Shown here piece by piece: positions 24,290 through 37,155 of a DNA stretch of 64,000 bases. The DNA comes from Manis javanica (lineage: Eukaryota > Chordata > Mammalia > Pholidota > Manidae). The notes under the pieces are model-generated. The model was not told the DNA's origin. It was given only the letters and a program-made list of their open reading frames with translations, and made no database searches. Numbering within the stretch: position 1 is the first letter of the stretch; each line of letters starts with the position of its first letter. Location of the stretch: the NCBI RefSeq assembly GCF_040802235.1, contig NC_133164.1:114904302-114968301 (forward strand), given 5' to 3'. The translations under genes and the position numbers were made by a program.

Positions 24290-25015
24290 CTATCACCACT
24301 GTTCTACTGAAGCTATTCTTTAAAAAGCCCCAATTCCTTACTAGTAACCAAGTTGTTTAGTACTCATACTTATTGACGTCTCTGGATAGTTGGGCACCAT
24401 GGGACCCCAGCTTCCTAGAAACCCTTCTCCACTGACTTCGGTAACATCCTCAGCTCCTGCTACTATTCTGGTCTCCTCCCCTGCACTCAGTATGTGCTCT
24501 GGTTCTACTCTTTCATTCACCGTTTCATGGGTTCTGACTTTGACCTTCTAATTACTCCTCATCTGTACTCTTTTCCTTGTCTATACAACGGTGCACTTAG
24601 ACTTTACTAATCACCTGTGCCTGTGGACTCTGATATCTATGTCCATGTCTGATATTTTTCCTGAACAGTAACCCTACCTTGCTGAACACAGCTGCTGTAT
24701 ATTTCTACCAGGATCCCCCATAAATGCCAAAACTAATGTCATCCAAAAGTGCTCTGCTCATTCTACTTATGTCATGAACTGATTCTCCCCATGTATTTGT
24801 CAGTGTCAAAGATGTAAACATACTTCTTTTCACAGAGTTTCAGTCCTTCTCTTTAGCTTACCTTAAACAGTTGTTCTATATTCAAGATCTTTCAGGTTTA
24901 CCTGTGTTTTTGCTGCCTTCTTCATTCCCACTTCCACTGCCCCTTTCCAAGCACTCATCACCTCTCCTAGACCCTGGTACTCATCTCATTATTGGCCACT
25001 CATTTTGGTAGATTC
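24290..25015 (+). mobile_element. L2 LINE fragment (ORF and 3' region)
   Basis: The order of landmarks matches L2. First comes a CTTACTAGTAACCAAGTTG segment, then GGGCACCATGG followed by 'TTCCTAGAAACCCTTCTCCAC' in part (24415-24433). The AGTATGTGCTCTGGTTCTAC stretch and TGTCTATACAACGGTGCACTT-like text (the reverse transcriptase region) come next, with 'CCAAAACTAATGTCATCC' after that. Pyrimidine-rich cDNA-like sequence continues to about 25015. Strong divergence and no open frame. L2 elements are ancient mammalian CR1-like retrotransposons. Confidence 0.75.
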
Positions 25016-27779
25016 ATAAGCATGTCATAAACTTAGATCCCAACCCTCCCTGCAACACTTGCTGCTCTTATTCTGATGGTGGTTTGGTTTTGCCATTAAA
25101 ATGTCAACGTCTCTGTTAAGAGACACAGAAGAAAAATGTATGTTGCTGCCTTTGGTTGAAATAAAAGAAACTCACAAGAAGTGCAGATATCTAAGTGTGA
25201 TGATTCTAAACATTGTCATTCAACTTCAGTTCTAGCTGTAAATGAATTCCGCCTCTGTGCTCATTTTATGCCCTTTCACACACACTCTTCTTAATTCACC
25301 ACCAATGTAATCAGAGAAAACCTGACATGAACCCCTAAGCTAATTATGTTGGCTGAGGCCAGGTTGTGCGTGTGGAATAGCTTAAACCAACAAGGTCTAA
25401 GGGATGTGACATGACCTTGTGGGCATGAGGAGCCACAGTCAGTACTGGACGAACAGTAGGGGTATCAGATTCAAGGAGAAAGGGTGAATCTATACACAAA
25501 GAAGAAGACAAAAACGGGAGGGATTTAAACCAGCTTGAAAAAAGTAGGTATTTGCATGAAGTGAAAATATTTAGCAGGAGTCAGGCCCAGAAAAAGTGCT
25601 TGTCTGGATTAGGAGGTAAATTGGTCGAGAGGTGAACATGGTAAGAAAGGTAAAAAAAGTTGGGCCTGGGTTTTCATATTGTTTGTGTTTTTAATTAATG
25701 TACTAGATTAGAATTATATTTTCTGGGACCTATGTTGGGATTTATCAGTGGACTAATGGGCCCCATTTAAGCCATCCAGCTCTTCAAACTCTGTCCTTAG
25801 ATACTAAAGTGTTACTATCTCTAGACTCTTTCCTATCTCAACATAAATGATTTGGCTTTGAAAGCTCCCTTCTGTAAATCCTCTGTGGAGGTCTTGTTTT
25901 CTAAGTATTAGAGTGTGGCCAGTAGTCCTAAAACTCCAAATACCACTTCTCTGTAGTGCAGGAATTTTTAACATGAAAGCCCATGGCTATAGTAGCCTTG
26001 TGAACTCTGAAACTGCCTGCATTTTTGGGTGTCTGCTTAAGGATTTTAACATATCCTTAATGACGGGAGATCTGAAAAAACTACTGCCCCTGAGGTTTAT
26101 TGATGTGAATTGGAGGCTGGAAATCTTTTAAAACAAATCTGCTCATGCAATCCTGTTCTATAACCTGCCCCTTGACTCTTAGAATTAAGCCCAAATCTGT
26201 GGAATGTAACCTGTACTTGAGTGCTAAGTCCATTCTGAATTCTCTAGACTGGGTGTGCATTGTTTTGCCTCTGGACCTGTGGCTTAAAAGCATATTATTT
26301 CAATTCCCTTAACAAGCTATGCCTTCTCTCATCTCAAGGTCTTGCATATTCTTTTTTTCAGAAGAACTGGAAGTACAGGTAGTTTCAGGAAGTACTGATT
26401 TGTTGAATGGTTGCAGGATTTGATTTGATATCTTAGAGCTCCTAATTTGAGTGTGTAGTTACATTCATATATCCCATAGCATCTTTCACAGAATTTTAGT
26501 ACATAGTAAATTGAGATTCAATAATTGTTGACTGAATGGAAGTTGTTTTCAAAATTCTGCTTTCCTAAAGACAGTTACCCTCATATGTTCTCTTTATTTC
26601 CCATGTGTAAAAATGTTAAGGGATCTAATTTCTATGTTAATTGTTTAAAAAAGTGTTTCCAAAAAGATGTACACTAATATTCACGTTTAAGGCTTTAGAA
26701 ACATCACACAGTTTCTTTAGCTCCCTAAGGTGTTTGTGCATGTGAAATATGTGGAGACTTATCATTTGATTTTTCATATTCTGTAGCCATGTGAGTTGAT
26801 ATGCACAGATTATAGTGAGACCATATACCTTTCTGCACATTTTAAAGAATTATATGCATGTGCCTCATTGTATGTTGACTGAAAAATGGAAGCAGTAATA
26901 CTGAGAGAGAGCACTTAATTGCTTAAACCATTGTCTTGGCACAGTGAGCCTTTCATAATTCTTGATAATATGTTTCTGATTATCTGTTAAGAATCTACTA
27001 ATAAAAATCTTAAGAATTTACATGAATGGAAGAGTTTGTCCATAATTATGGTCCTTGCCGTTTTAAGTAAGTGAGCTATAAACAATAGGAGTACACTGGA
27101 ATTAAATAATAAAAGGTGATACATAAATATAGAGAAATGAATGTTTTCTCAATTATGCTTCTATGTTGTGAAGCATACTATTTTCAGCCACTAGATGCTT
27201 TTTGGATATGGCTCACATTGTCCAGAATACTCATAACCCTGTGATATATAAACACAATTTTGTCTCAGAAAAAATAACTTTAAGAGTAGGTGTTGTTAGA
27301 CAATGTAATGCATGCTGATACATTAGAGAGAATATGAGAAATTAAAGCACACAAAAGCTGTTTTATCTATATTTTTAAAAAATCATTTTGTATTTGCACA
27401 GTGCCTAGCAGCTAAATTCATTACCTCAGGATCTATTGATAGAGTTAGAAAATGGGGCTCTAGCAGTCACACCACTACAGTAAGACATTTGCCAGGGTAC
27501 CAGCCTCCCCTTTGATTCTGGTTTGATGAAAGTTGCCCAGGAAGGAGTGCAGCTCACTTTAAGAACACCACATATGCAGTGCCCCTTAATTGAGTGAAGA
27601 ATCAATCACTTTGACCCTTGGACTTTCAAAAGTAAATACACTCTCATTGATCACCTCTCACCTAGCCTCCTTGTGGCACTGGAGCCCACGCCCAGACCCC
27701 ATGCGGGCCTTAATAATGGACATTTATAACAAAGATGAAAGACTGAATATGAGGATTGAAAAACATAATGAGATATTAG
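25016..27779. other. No recognised gene or clear repeat
   Basis: Nothing definite was recognised. The part at 25330-25680 has a purine-rich GGAG/AAAG character reminiscent of reversed L2 but was not placed. A 72-codon open frame at 25913-26131 and a 102-codon frame at 27590-27898 look non-specific; the latter runs into a MIR. Confidence 0.4.
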
Positions 27780-28015
27780 ATGAATATATTGAGAGCTTAT
27801 TACAAGTCACGCATTGTGCTGTAGATTTTTACATGGGTTATCTTAACTTGTCACAGCAAATCTATGAAATAGGCATGATTATTAAAATTCTCTACTAGTA
27901 TCTAGCTTGATAAAATGAGGTTCAGAGGAAAGCAAAACTGGCCTTGGGCCACACAGTTTTCATGGTTGAACTTGGACTGGAACTTAGTCTTAGAATAAAA
28001 GTCCAGGCTTCTAAC
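27780..28015 (+). mobile_element. MIR SINE
   Basis: A diverged but nearly full MIR: ATTGAGAGCTTATTACAAGT near the 5' part, the core GGGTTATCTTAACTTGTCAC, then AAAATGAGGTTCAGAGG, GGCCACACAGTTTTCATGG and 'CTTGGACTGGAACTTAGTCT' in the conserved order. MIRs are ancient tRNA-derived elements mobilised by L2. Confidence 0.85.
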
Positions 28016-28036
28016 ACATAGAATAAAAGTCCAGGC
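27991..28036. repeat. 18-bp direct repeat at the MIR 3' end
   Basis: TAGAATAAAAGTCCAGGC occurs at 27991-28008 and again at 28019-28036, an offset of 28 bp. It is a local duplication of MIR-end sequence. Confidence 0.9.
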
Positions 28037-30606
28037 ACAGGAATGAGATAAAACCAAGGTGGCTTTGAGTGAAGATAGCTGCCACTGGTAATTTGGAAAA
28101 ACTGTATTTGAAGCTACATGGTCTTAACCACACAATTTTGTTTGTTTTAATACGTAGTGGGCCCAGAGCTGTGCTTTAGAAGTTGGGGTTTAGAGAATGA
28201 AGATAGAATGGGAACCAGTAAATCTTCTTAGCATTCTTAGCCTTCCATTCCCATTCCTTCTCTCACCATTCTACACATACAGAAGTGAATGAGCTGGACA
28301 CATAAATCCCATAACAGCTATCCGTAATCCTTAATCTGTCCCTCTTTTAGTGTGCTTATAAGAAAGGCCAATAGCTTTCAGTAAAATATGATATGGACTG
28401 AAGCAGAGAGCTCTGCACAATTTTTAGGATTTGGCTTGACAAAATCTGTTTATTTTTTCCTCAGGAGCAGGAAATACATACAATGAAGTGAATTTATATG
28501 CTGCATAAACAATTCACAGAGTGCAGGTTTTTCTGGGAAATTGACTGATATTACTATATCATCAGTGTACCTTTATTTAGCGCTTGTCAGTTGGGTTTTT
28601 GCCCTCATGTTCAGAATCATAGATAGACAAATATACTTGTATTTTTGATGCTATCACTTAAAAATATTCCAATATATCTTTTTCCATTTTACTAAAAAGC
28701 AAAAACAGTATTAAAAATGCCCTTGCCTATTTTAAATTTATCAAGTCTTTAAAATTTTACATTTAGAATTTACCAACTGTAATGTAGAGGATCTAACTCT
28801 TTAGCTCTGTCAACAAGAGTTGTTCCAGTACCTATTCCAGGTTTCTGGGTTTTCCCAGGACTTGGGGTATGCTCAACACTAAGAAGCACCTGAAATAATG
28901 AGTTATGTCTCACATCAAGTGTACTTGTACCATGATCCTGTACTCACAAGGGATATCACAGTCTTTCTTGTTGATCTGGGACTTGGCCTTATAATCATTT
29001 TAAGACTACGCTCTGGGCAGACTACATAATTATTGATACTGGAGGTGGGCATGAAATCTGTTGTTTTGTTATGTCCCTGTAAATGTTTCATCTATGTCCC
29101 ACTAAATAGCTCTACTGTGGTAATCTAGAAAGCCAAAAAGAAACAAAAATAGCTGGAAAAATAAACAATGAATGACTCCAAAATGCACTATGCATTTGCA
29201 CAAGAAATTTCCCCAAGCCTCCATTTAGTAAAATATACTAGAGAAAGTAACACATTTTACTGGGTTATTTCAGAAATAGGTGGAAATTTAATGAAAGGAC
29301 AACTGAGCAAGTGATTTGGAGAGGCCATTATAAACCAATTAATGTATATTTGAAGAAAAACAAATGTCAGGGAAGTCTTCTATTTAAAATCTATAATCTT
29401 AAGGCTTTACAGGTGCGTAATAATTGCAAAAATATATATTGTGTTTAGAATTCACAAACATCTTGTGTTTGTGCATGTGTGTGTGTGTGCGTGTGTATTT
29501 TAAAGTTCAGTGGATTTCAAAAATTCAAGTCTGTAGGATGAAAATCAGTGCAAAACAATATTTAGTAATAGTCAACCAACTTGGAATAAGTTTAGTAATT
29601 CTCTTACATTTGTAGGTTATGCTATTGAGAGTAAAATATGTATCCCAAGGAAAAAGAGATAGAAGACACTACTTTTACTATTAATTACATTATATTTGAT
29701 ATGTAAGTCCATTTCTAGGTCACTCTTACTAAAGCAATGTCATGCTAATCAGCTTCTGTTGTGAAGATACTAAAGTTTTAAAGTTCTTCCTTGATTTTGA
29801 ACTGTCAATAAAACTTAAAAACAACAACTTTAAACTACTTAACCTATTATTTGCTAATAATTAAAATGTGTAAAGAAGAGCAATCAATACTTGGAACTTT
29901 GATTTAAATATCTTAGCTCTTCTCTTTAATAAAAATTATTTAAAAAGTCTTAATTAGTAGTTCATGAATATTAATGTTAGCAAGATATGTCTGAGTCGTG
30001 CTAATTCTCAATAGGATATCATTCTCTGCAAAATAATGCCATTGAGGAAAGTAAGTTTAATTTTTCAAGTGTGGGGAAAAACTAAGTCCAGAAATATTAA
30101 ATTTATTATATTTAAAAGAATTGTAGGTTAGCCTCATTGGATTTCATAAATTTCTGTTGAATGACCAATAAATACAAATATAAAATACACACCACACAGA
30201 CACATATTGATTTATTTAAAATAATTTGCAATGTATATTTATGTTGTTTTCAAAAATGATCAGTGAGCAATAATAGAATGAGGAAATAGAATGCAGTCCA
30301 TTATATATTACGTGGTTACTGAAAGAAAAGAAATATTTCTGATTCTGGAGAGTGTTAACAAGTATTTGGAATAAGATATATTAGAAAAAATATCTAATTC
30401 CTGTTTCACTGATATATTAGGGCAAAAGTTTCCAAATGACAAACTTGTAGTAATACTTCTGTTAAACCACAGTGATGAAACAATGTGTATTGGAAACATT
30501 AACAATGATTTAAAAAGAATAACCCCATAAATATTTTAAGAACACTAGGAGTGAAACCTTAGTTTTCAGAATAAATTCCTTTAAAGAGCAAAAATTCACA
30601 CTCTTG

Positions 30607-30609
<3 letters not shown>
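28037..30609. other. No recognised gene; AT-rich DNA
   Basis: Unclassified AT-rich DNA with one short interrupted (GT)n at 29472-29497. No convincing repeat or exon was recognised. Confidence 0.45.

Positions 30610-30643
<34 letters not shown>
30610..30643. repeat. (CA)n microsatellite
   Basis: Uninterrupted CA dinucleotides, about 16 units. Likely polymorphic. Confidence 0.98.
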
Positions 30644-30645
<2 letters not shown>

Positions 30646-31009
30646 AGAAACCATCTTCTAAATTGTTTTTCATTCTATCTTTGAATTCCAACAATCAAAT
30701 TTAATAACATGCCTTATATTCTATAAATCAGTTTGGCCAAATTTATGCTAAATAGTTTGGTTGCATTGTTTTGAAAAAACAGAAGGCCATTTTGAAGAGC
30801 CATAGTCTCTTTTCATTATGTACCATGTTCAGATTCCTGCATTTACTCTTTATTATGGCTATGAACACATTGCTTTTACTTCATTTGTGTTCACTTGTAT
30901 AGCAAACACAGTAATACGGTATTTGAGGATTTGGATCTATACCTGTGGGTATGTTGTCTCCATAATTACATCGTCTTCCTTTATTTCTATATCTTCTTAT
31001 TTGACAGTT

Positions 31010-31135
31010 TTCCTAGAGTGATTGTAAATTCCTTAAGACAGGATTTTTGTTGTATTATGAAGCTTTTTCTGTGATAACCATTTATCATAACCAGAGATCC
31101 CTGTCTGTATATTAGGTACTCAATCCATCATTTAA
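31010..31135 (+). mobile_element. L2-type 3' end fragment
   Basis: TTGTAAATTCCTTAAGACAG, then TATTAGGTACTCAATCCATC corresponds to the L2 3' end text (TGTAAGCTCCTTGAGGGCAG ... TAGTAGGTGCTCAATAAAT). Short and diverged. Confidence 0.6.
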
Positions 31136-32021
31136 AAATGTGTTGGGGGGCAGAACATGCAGAAGCTAATTTTAATTAATAACTAAACACACTTCCAAAA
31201 TTCTGAAGCTCTAAGGGCTTGCCAAATAAATGACTTGAGTACCTCTTTTTTTCCAATGTGGTCTGTTCATTTTGGTAGCAGCTAAATGGGAGGTAAGTGA
31301 CCTGCAAAATCCACAAGCTACATACTAGCATCATGCATAAATTGTATTTTATTTTAGCCAAGTTCTAAGTAACTCCTGGCCACAATAGGTATTTAATAAA
31401 AGTTACTAACAGATGGAATCACTGAGGGCTAAGCACAATTTCAATCCACTTGATAAGTATGTCTTAAAGATTAATAACATCTTAAATCCAAAGAGATCCC
31501 CAATCTTGCAATCCTTTTCATATTAAAATTTTATATATTTAGATTTCAAAAGATTTATCAGGGATTGTCTATAAAACTGAACTAGCCAATTGTTCATGTA
31601 TGTTTTGTTTTGTCATAACTTTCCTACTATTAGCCTCTTATATTTAAATATTAAAAAAATTAAGGAAAAGGTAGCCATTGTATTTGTAGTTTCCTTTTTT
31701 AAGTAATTATATTCAAGCTAAGAACACATTTTTTTCTCAGTTCATTTTTCTCAAGGTATTTTTCTTAATTGATACTCCTGTGGCATTACCTAGAAATGAA
31801 AAGTTCTGGTTAACCCCTTCCGCTAATTTAGAGAAAGCCAAAATTAAGTTATGACAAGTGCCATTCATACCTAAGCACTGAGAATCACTGAGCAACAACT
31901 AATTAAAAAAACTGATTTATTTCTTGCCTAAAATTTTAAACTTTGGAGGAATGAGATGGGTTTGCTGGTCTACTGTGACTGTCTGTGTTTTTTATTTGCA
32001 TCCACATAATGATGTAATTAG
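31136..32021. other. No recognised gene or repeat
   Basis: AT-rich DNA. The last part is the pyrimidine-containing stretch before the exon-like segment at 32022. Confidence 0.45.
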
Positions 32022-32106
32022 GACAGTTGACCTGGGTCTAGATATTGAGGGACTGTCCTTGGAAACTGGATTGGATGAAGGTATCAACTATAGTTTAAAA
32101 TATATG
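32022..32106 (+). other. Exon-like segment (85 bp), unproven
   Basis: A T-rich stretch ending TGATGTAATTAG precedes position 32022, and a perfect donor ATG|GTAAGT follows 32106. One frame is open through the segment and reads VDLGLDIEGLSLETGLDEG followed by INYSLKYM, with no stop. The frame is also open upstream from 31924, so it is not bounded by splice signals alone. No protein family was recognised. Pseudo-exons of this kind are common in mammalian introns, so this is only a candidate. Confidence 0.25.
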
Positions 32107-34488
32107 GTAAGTGAAACTATTCCACTATTTTCTGTTAGTAACTAGAGAATGAAACATGTTTTATAAAACTATTTCTGGGAGAAAGAAAACTTAAAGGGCT
32201 AGAATTATGAGTTAATAACTGATATCAATACCTGCTACCAATGTTGAATCCACAATTTGACATTGGTAGTTCTACATATTTCTTCCTGACCTACACTCTT
32301 AATATGGTATGGATAATGCTTACCCTAAGTATAATGACTACAATTTGCCATTAGAAAATAGAATTCTTTATGAGAATTTAATTGTCCAGTTTGTTTCCTG
32401 GAGCTGGAGATTCTATAAGAATATTGGATCTCATCCTTGCTCATAATGATTTTATTCTCTAACTGAGGAAATGAGACAAGCATGAACCAGTTGATAAACA
32501 GAAATGTTAAATGTTACAAAGCACTTAAGTAAGAACAGGGTGGTATGAGATTATGTTATTGCTCATGTATATATTAAAGGAACAAGATATGTACGTGCCT
32601 TTTAGGTCTGACAGCTGGCTATCTCTGTTGACCTCACCTTGTGAAATTACATTAAAAACCAGGGACTCTAAGAGTAAAAGGCACCTTAGGTAAGAAAAAG
32701 TTTGAGAAACAATGACTTAAATAATGTTCAGTGTCTTTTGCAAGACTTTTCTTTTTTAAAATAGGCTGATGTTCATTGAGGTATTCAAAATGTGGACATA
32801 GTCTACAGTAGTAGATACTGTATTTTTCAAGCCTCTTTTTTTTCACCTTGTATTCCACAAAATACATTTAAGAAATGTTATCTTACTAACTTTCCCATAG
32901 TTCATGTTGATACTCAGTCTTGATGCTTAGGTATTGAATTTTGTCACTAAATGGAAACTAGAACTCTCTCTTATTAATAGACTTGCACTAACCAATATCA
33001 TAAGACTGATCTATGAAATCAGAATGCCAACAATTCAATTAAGAATGAGAAATAGAACTGGGGAAATAAGCTATAATTAGGAGACTAGTCGGTGAACTAG
33101 TGAAGGAGGAAAATCAGTGAGAATCTTTGCTATCTTGATCTGGGTGATTTTTACAATAGTGTACACACGTCAAATTTCATTGAGGTGTACACTAATATTT
33201 GTGCATTGTATTGTATGTGACTCAATAATAATAAAATAATAATAATAATAATACAGTGAAGACCTATAACTGGTTTGACTCTCTTCCTCTGGTCTATTCA
33301 GTTTGATAGAATCTGTGGCAAATTTAGATTTGGAATCCAGTCCATTAAGTTCCAATTCACTATATTTTACTGAAGTGAGCTGTGGGTATTTAATGTATGG
33401 AATTGTTTTTCTTTAGTGTATAATATAAAATTATTATTTTCTACAGTTTTTAGAGGGAGTTATAAAGTATATATGAAGAATTATTATGTTATGTTTTTGT
33501 GGCCTTGGTTATTTTTGCTAATTTTAATATTTCCATATCTGGAACAATTTTATTTTCATACTCCATAATAACATGTGAAGCATGGTAGTTTTTTTCTTGA
33601 CTAGTTTTCATACATGATTAGAGTAGCTTCTCAAAATTCTGGAACTACTTTTGAATCCTGTCAGAAATAAATGAAGAACTTCAATTGAATCCTTTAGAAT
33701 CCTTTTGAGCTCTTTAAATTAGATTATCCCTCTCTGCAACTTTCAATTCAAATGAAAAAACCACAGGAGATGCGACCCGATTGTTAATAGAAGGAGTGTC
33801 TGATTCAGGTACAAATGTACAAACATACCTCACATTACATTTTAAAAATTGACTTTGCAAGATATATAGCAATTTTTAACTATGCATTTGTGTAAGTTTG
33901 CAATAAAACACGTAAAAAGAATAGTCAGTTTAAGGTAAGACAGTTTTTTAGAATGTGAAATTCTACATTTATCACCTAGGTTACATAACTGTTCAATGTA
34001 AAATAGAATTATTCTGTGGTAGTTTTGTTTTTATAGTTTTCTGTATAATATAAAAATGAAGAAGAATTTTTCATTTGAAATGTTGGCTGTGGTATGCACA
34101 GATTATCAAACAATTTAGGCAAATATTTCACTAGAGAATTAAAACAATGCCAATCATTGTTTATGATCTGAAGCATGATTATTGAATTGCTTTTCCAGGT
34201 CTGAAAATATGTTAGGAACTTCTGACCATTTCCATGTACAAACTAATATTGATTATTACAATGTCTTCCAAAGCTACATTTAAACTACTAAAAGTGGGAT
34301 TTGTGAACCCAGTTTTAGAATTCACAAGTTATCTTTCTTTTTCAATTTTCATTGTGTAAATATGTTTTTCCATCTATTTTTTCTTTATACAGTTTGCATC
34401 ACATTGGGTCACAAATTTAAATATCACATTATGATAGTCTCTGAATAAGTATATGTACTTTTTTTCTGATATCCCATTTAACTTTAAG

Positions 34489-34490
<2 letters not shown>
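32107..34490. other. No recognised gene; AT-rich DNA
   Basis: Nothing recognised apart from an (AAT)n tract at 33224-33253. Confidence 0.45.
33224..33253. repeat. (AAT)n microsatellite
   Basis: About 30 bases of AAT units with one interruption (AATAATAATAAAATAATAAT). Confidence 0.95.
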
Positions 34491-34543
<53 letters not shown>

Positions 34544-34544
34544 G
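34491..34544. repeat. (GT)n then (AG)n microsatellite
   Basis: About 21 uninterrupted GT units (34491-34532) followed by AGAGAGAGAGGG. Confidence 0.97.
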
Positions 34545-36564
34545 GAGAAGTTTGCATTGATAGCTACCCCAGTTTGCATAAAATATATGATCCACGATAT
34601 AAAAATGAGTCTGGCACAACAGTATTTGTAGTAATTTATGGCTAATTGTATCTACTTAAAAATATTTTTGTTATGTTTATACTGTAAATGGGCCTGTGAA
34701 AAAGATTCACTTGGTGACAAAGAAGGGATCAGAACAAAATTTCCTTGGTTCACACACTTATAGGAGGATAAAACTGAAGCAATCATTGAACACCAGTCTT
34801 CCCAAGTATATTAAGTTGCCTTTACTTTGACACTTTAAGGAGACACAACTGAGAACTGCACAAGTAAACTAACTACTCTGAGATGGGAGATGCCAGTGTG
34901 TGATGAGCCCGAGGTTCCAAGCCCATGTCTGTTTGACTAATAGGTCAGACATCATTTTACTTTAATATATTTACCTTCTTTTATATGCTGACACTTAACA
35001 AGGCTATTTCCTTCTACTCTTTGTTTGAACAGTTTTGTGATGAAATGGTAGTGTCATCATTTCTGTAGACACCAGAAACTTGTTAAAACCGGAAACATTA
35101 ACAAGATTGGGTATACTCTTTCGGTTTGTTGGACAAAAAGATTAGAAATATAAGTGAGTTCCAAAATGAATGGGTATGAATGGAAATAAAAACAAGAAGA
35201 ACAAGGCTATGAGAATAGTGAAAAACAAAGCGTCAAGGCAAAGAGAAAACTAAAAGCCACGATGTTTATTTACAGGGGGCTCTTGTAGAAAGCTCTAGAA
35301 GCATGAGAATGCACACTACTTGATTTCATCCACACAGTTACTTTTAATGAGAAGGATCCGCAAGTCTGCATGCTTCGTGTCAGGTTACACCTACTGTGTA
35401 AACCTCCTTGCCTTGTTTGAACTGGACTGTGGGTAAAATTGCAGTATTTCCACAATCTCTTGCCTGGCTTTAGTCCATCTCCAAATCAGTACAAGGGGCA
35501 TGCGAAGAGGCGAGTGTGCACCAGGAGCAGAACAAATTGTTTGTTTCTTCCTGGCCAGGACAGGGAGAGACACAGCGAGTGGGAGTACACAAATGGAGCC
35601 ACGATTCTTGTAAGCAATAAACGGATTTCTCTCACTTTATTTTATGCTTTGACTGATTTCAGCTTCAAAGGTTTATTTGCCCCAGGCTGGGAACACCTTC
35701 CCCACCCCCCGGAGTACAGGAAGAATGTAAAGATATCTGGATTTTGAGGACAGACAACAAAACAGGAAAAATCATATTAAATTCTGTATACTAGTGCAAA
35801 ACTCAAGGCTAAAGGCTTCCTTTCTCAAGAAACTCTACAATACTTCCACAGGGAAACAAAATTCAGGTAAAAAAAATCACAAAAAAGAAAAGCTGTCATT
35901 ATCAAAAGGGACTTTAATTTAAAGTATATTAATAAATGCACCATGAACTCCTAGTAAAGAAAGGTGTCAGGCAGTCGCCTGAAGGCTGTTCTTCTTTCAC
36001 TACTTGAGGCTCCTGTGCCACTTTTCAAGTGGTGGTGCTGTTGATGACAGTTATTGCCCACCTTCCTAAAATTGGTCTTCAAAATGACTTTGTGCTTTAA
36101 TGCAGACGGAAAAATTCTTCATTCTGGTGATCAGTTCCAAAGCCTCAGAAACAGTGCAATCAGTCACACGCCGCGCCTGATGGATGCGTCAGGCGATAAG
36201 CGGAGCTGTAGCTGTTTCAGGGCCACTGCGTCGGAATCTGCAATTTGACTCAATTCCTTTCGAGCCTATGGTTTTGGGGTAAACCAAGGGTCAGCAAAAG
36301 TTGACCCTCTTCAGCATGGACCATTTGAAACACTAAAAAATCGAATTAAGAAGATTGAATATTGATTTAGAAAGCACTTTGCAGTTATTCCTGATTTCAA
36401 TAATTCCAATAGTGAAAAACTAAAATTTCATTTAATGAAAGCATTTGAACTTTATTCAGTTTTTTTCAAATATTTTTATAATAATAACTTTGGCAACTTA
36501 TACAAAATCACCAAATTCCTTGGAAAACAGAATATAAACTATACTGATCTGGTAGCCTGTTTTA
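34545..36564. other. No recognised gene; two GC-richer patches
   Basis: Two patches stand out from AT-rich surroundings. At 35260-35720 there is more balanced sequence with AATAAA at 35617-35622 and another hexamer-like GTTTATTTGCC at 35671. It could be a decayed LTR or gene-derived fragment but was not identified. At 36165-36235 is a small CpG cluster described in the findings. Confidence 0.4.
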
Positions 36565-37155
36565 ATATATACTTTTAACAAAAATTATATATATTTAAGC
36601 TGTACATGTGGTTTGATAAGCATATATTTATAGTGAAATGTTCACAGTCAACCTAATTAAAGTATCACCTCATATAGATACCGTTCCTTTTTGTGATGCT
36701 CGGTTCAAACACTTACAGGAGGATACTCTTTTAGCATATTTCAAGGAGTTAGTATGATATAACTATACTGTATTCATCATGCTTGTACATAAATCTTTAG
36801 AATGATCAATCCTACATAACTTCAGGTTTGTAGCCTTTGACTAGTACCTCCCAACCCCTGCTAACTACTGTTCTTCTCTATTGTGGTTTTTTTTAGATTT
36901 TGCCTTTAGAGATCATAAAATATCTTTTTCTATCTAGCTTATTTCACTTAGTATAGTGTCTTCCAGGTTCATCCATACTATCACAAATGTCAGGATTTCC
37001 TTCTTTCTCATGATGAACAATATTCTATAGTATATGCATCACATCTTCTTTATCCATTCATCTGTTAAAGGACACCTCTGCTGTTTCCATGTCTTTGCTA
37101 ATGTGGATAATGTCTCAAAGAGCAAAGACATCTCTTTGAGACAGTGATTTCATTA
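36565..37155 (-). mobile_element. L1MA-type 3' end (LINE-1 3'UTR and end of ORF2)
   Basis: In reversed orientation this shows the L1MA 3'UTR order: TTTAAGCTGTACATGTGGTT, 'CAGTCAACCTAATTAAAGTATCACCTC' in part, CCAACCCCTGCTAACTACTG, CTTATTTCACTTAGTATAGT, TCCAGGTTCATCCATACTAT, 'TTTATCCATTCATCTGTTAA' and TGTTTCCATGTCTTTGC. Near its right end the usual L1 sequence is replaced by an inverted-repeat block (37111-37131). Beyond about 37155 the match is lost. Confidence 0.85.

Noticed and set aside
35260-35720. Possible retroviral LTR with AATAAA
   Set aside because: No matching LTR termini, TATA position or primer-binding site could be shown; left unclassified.
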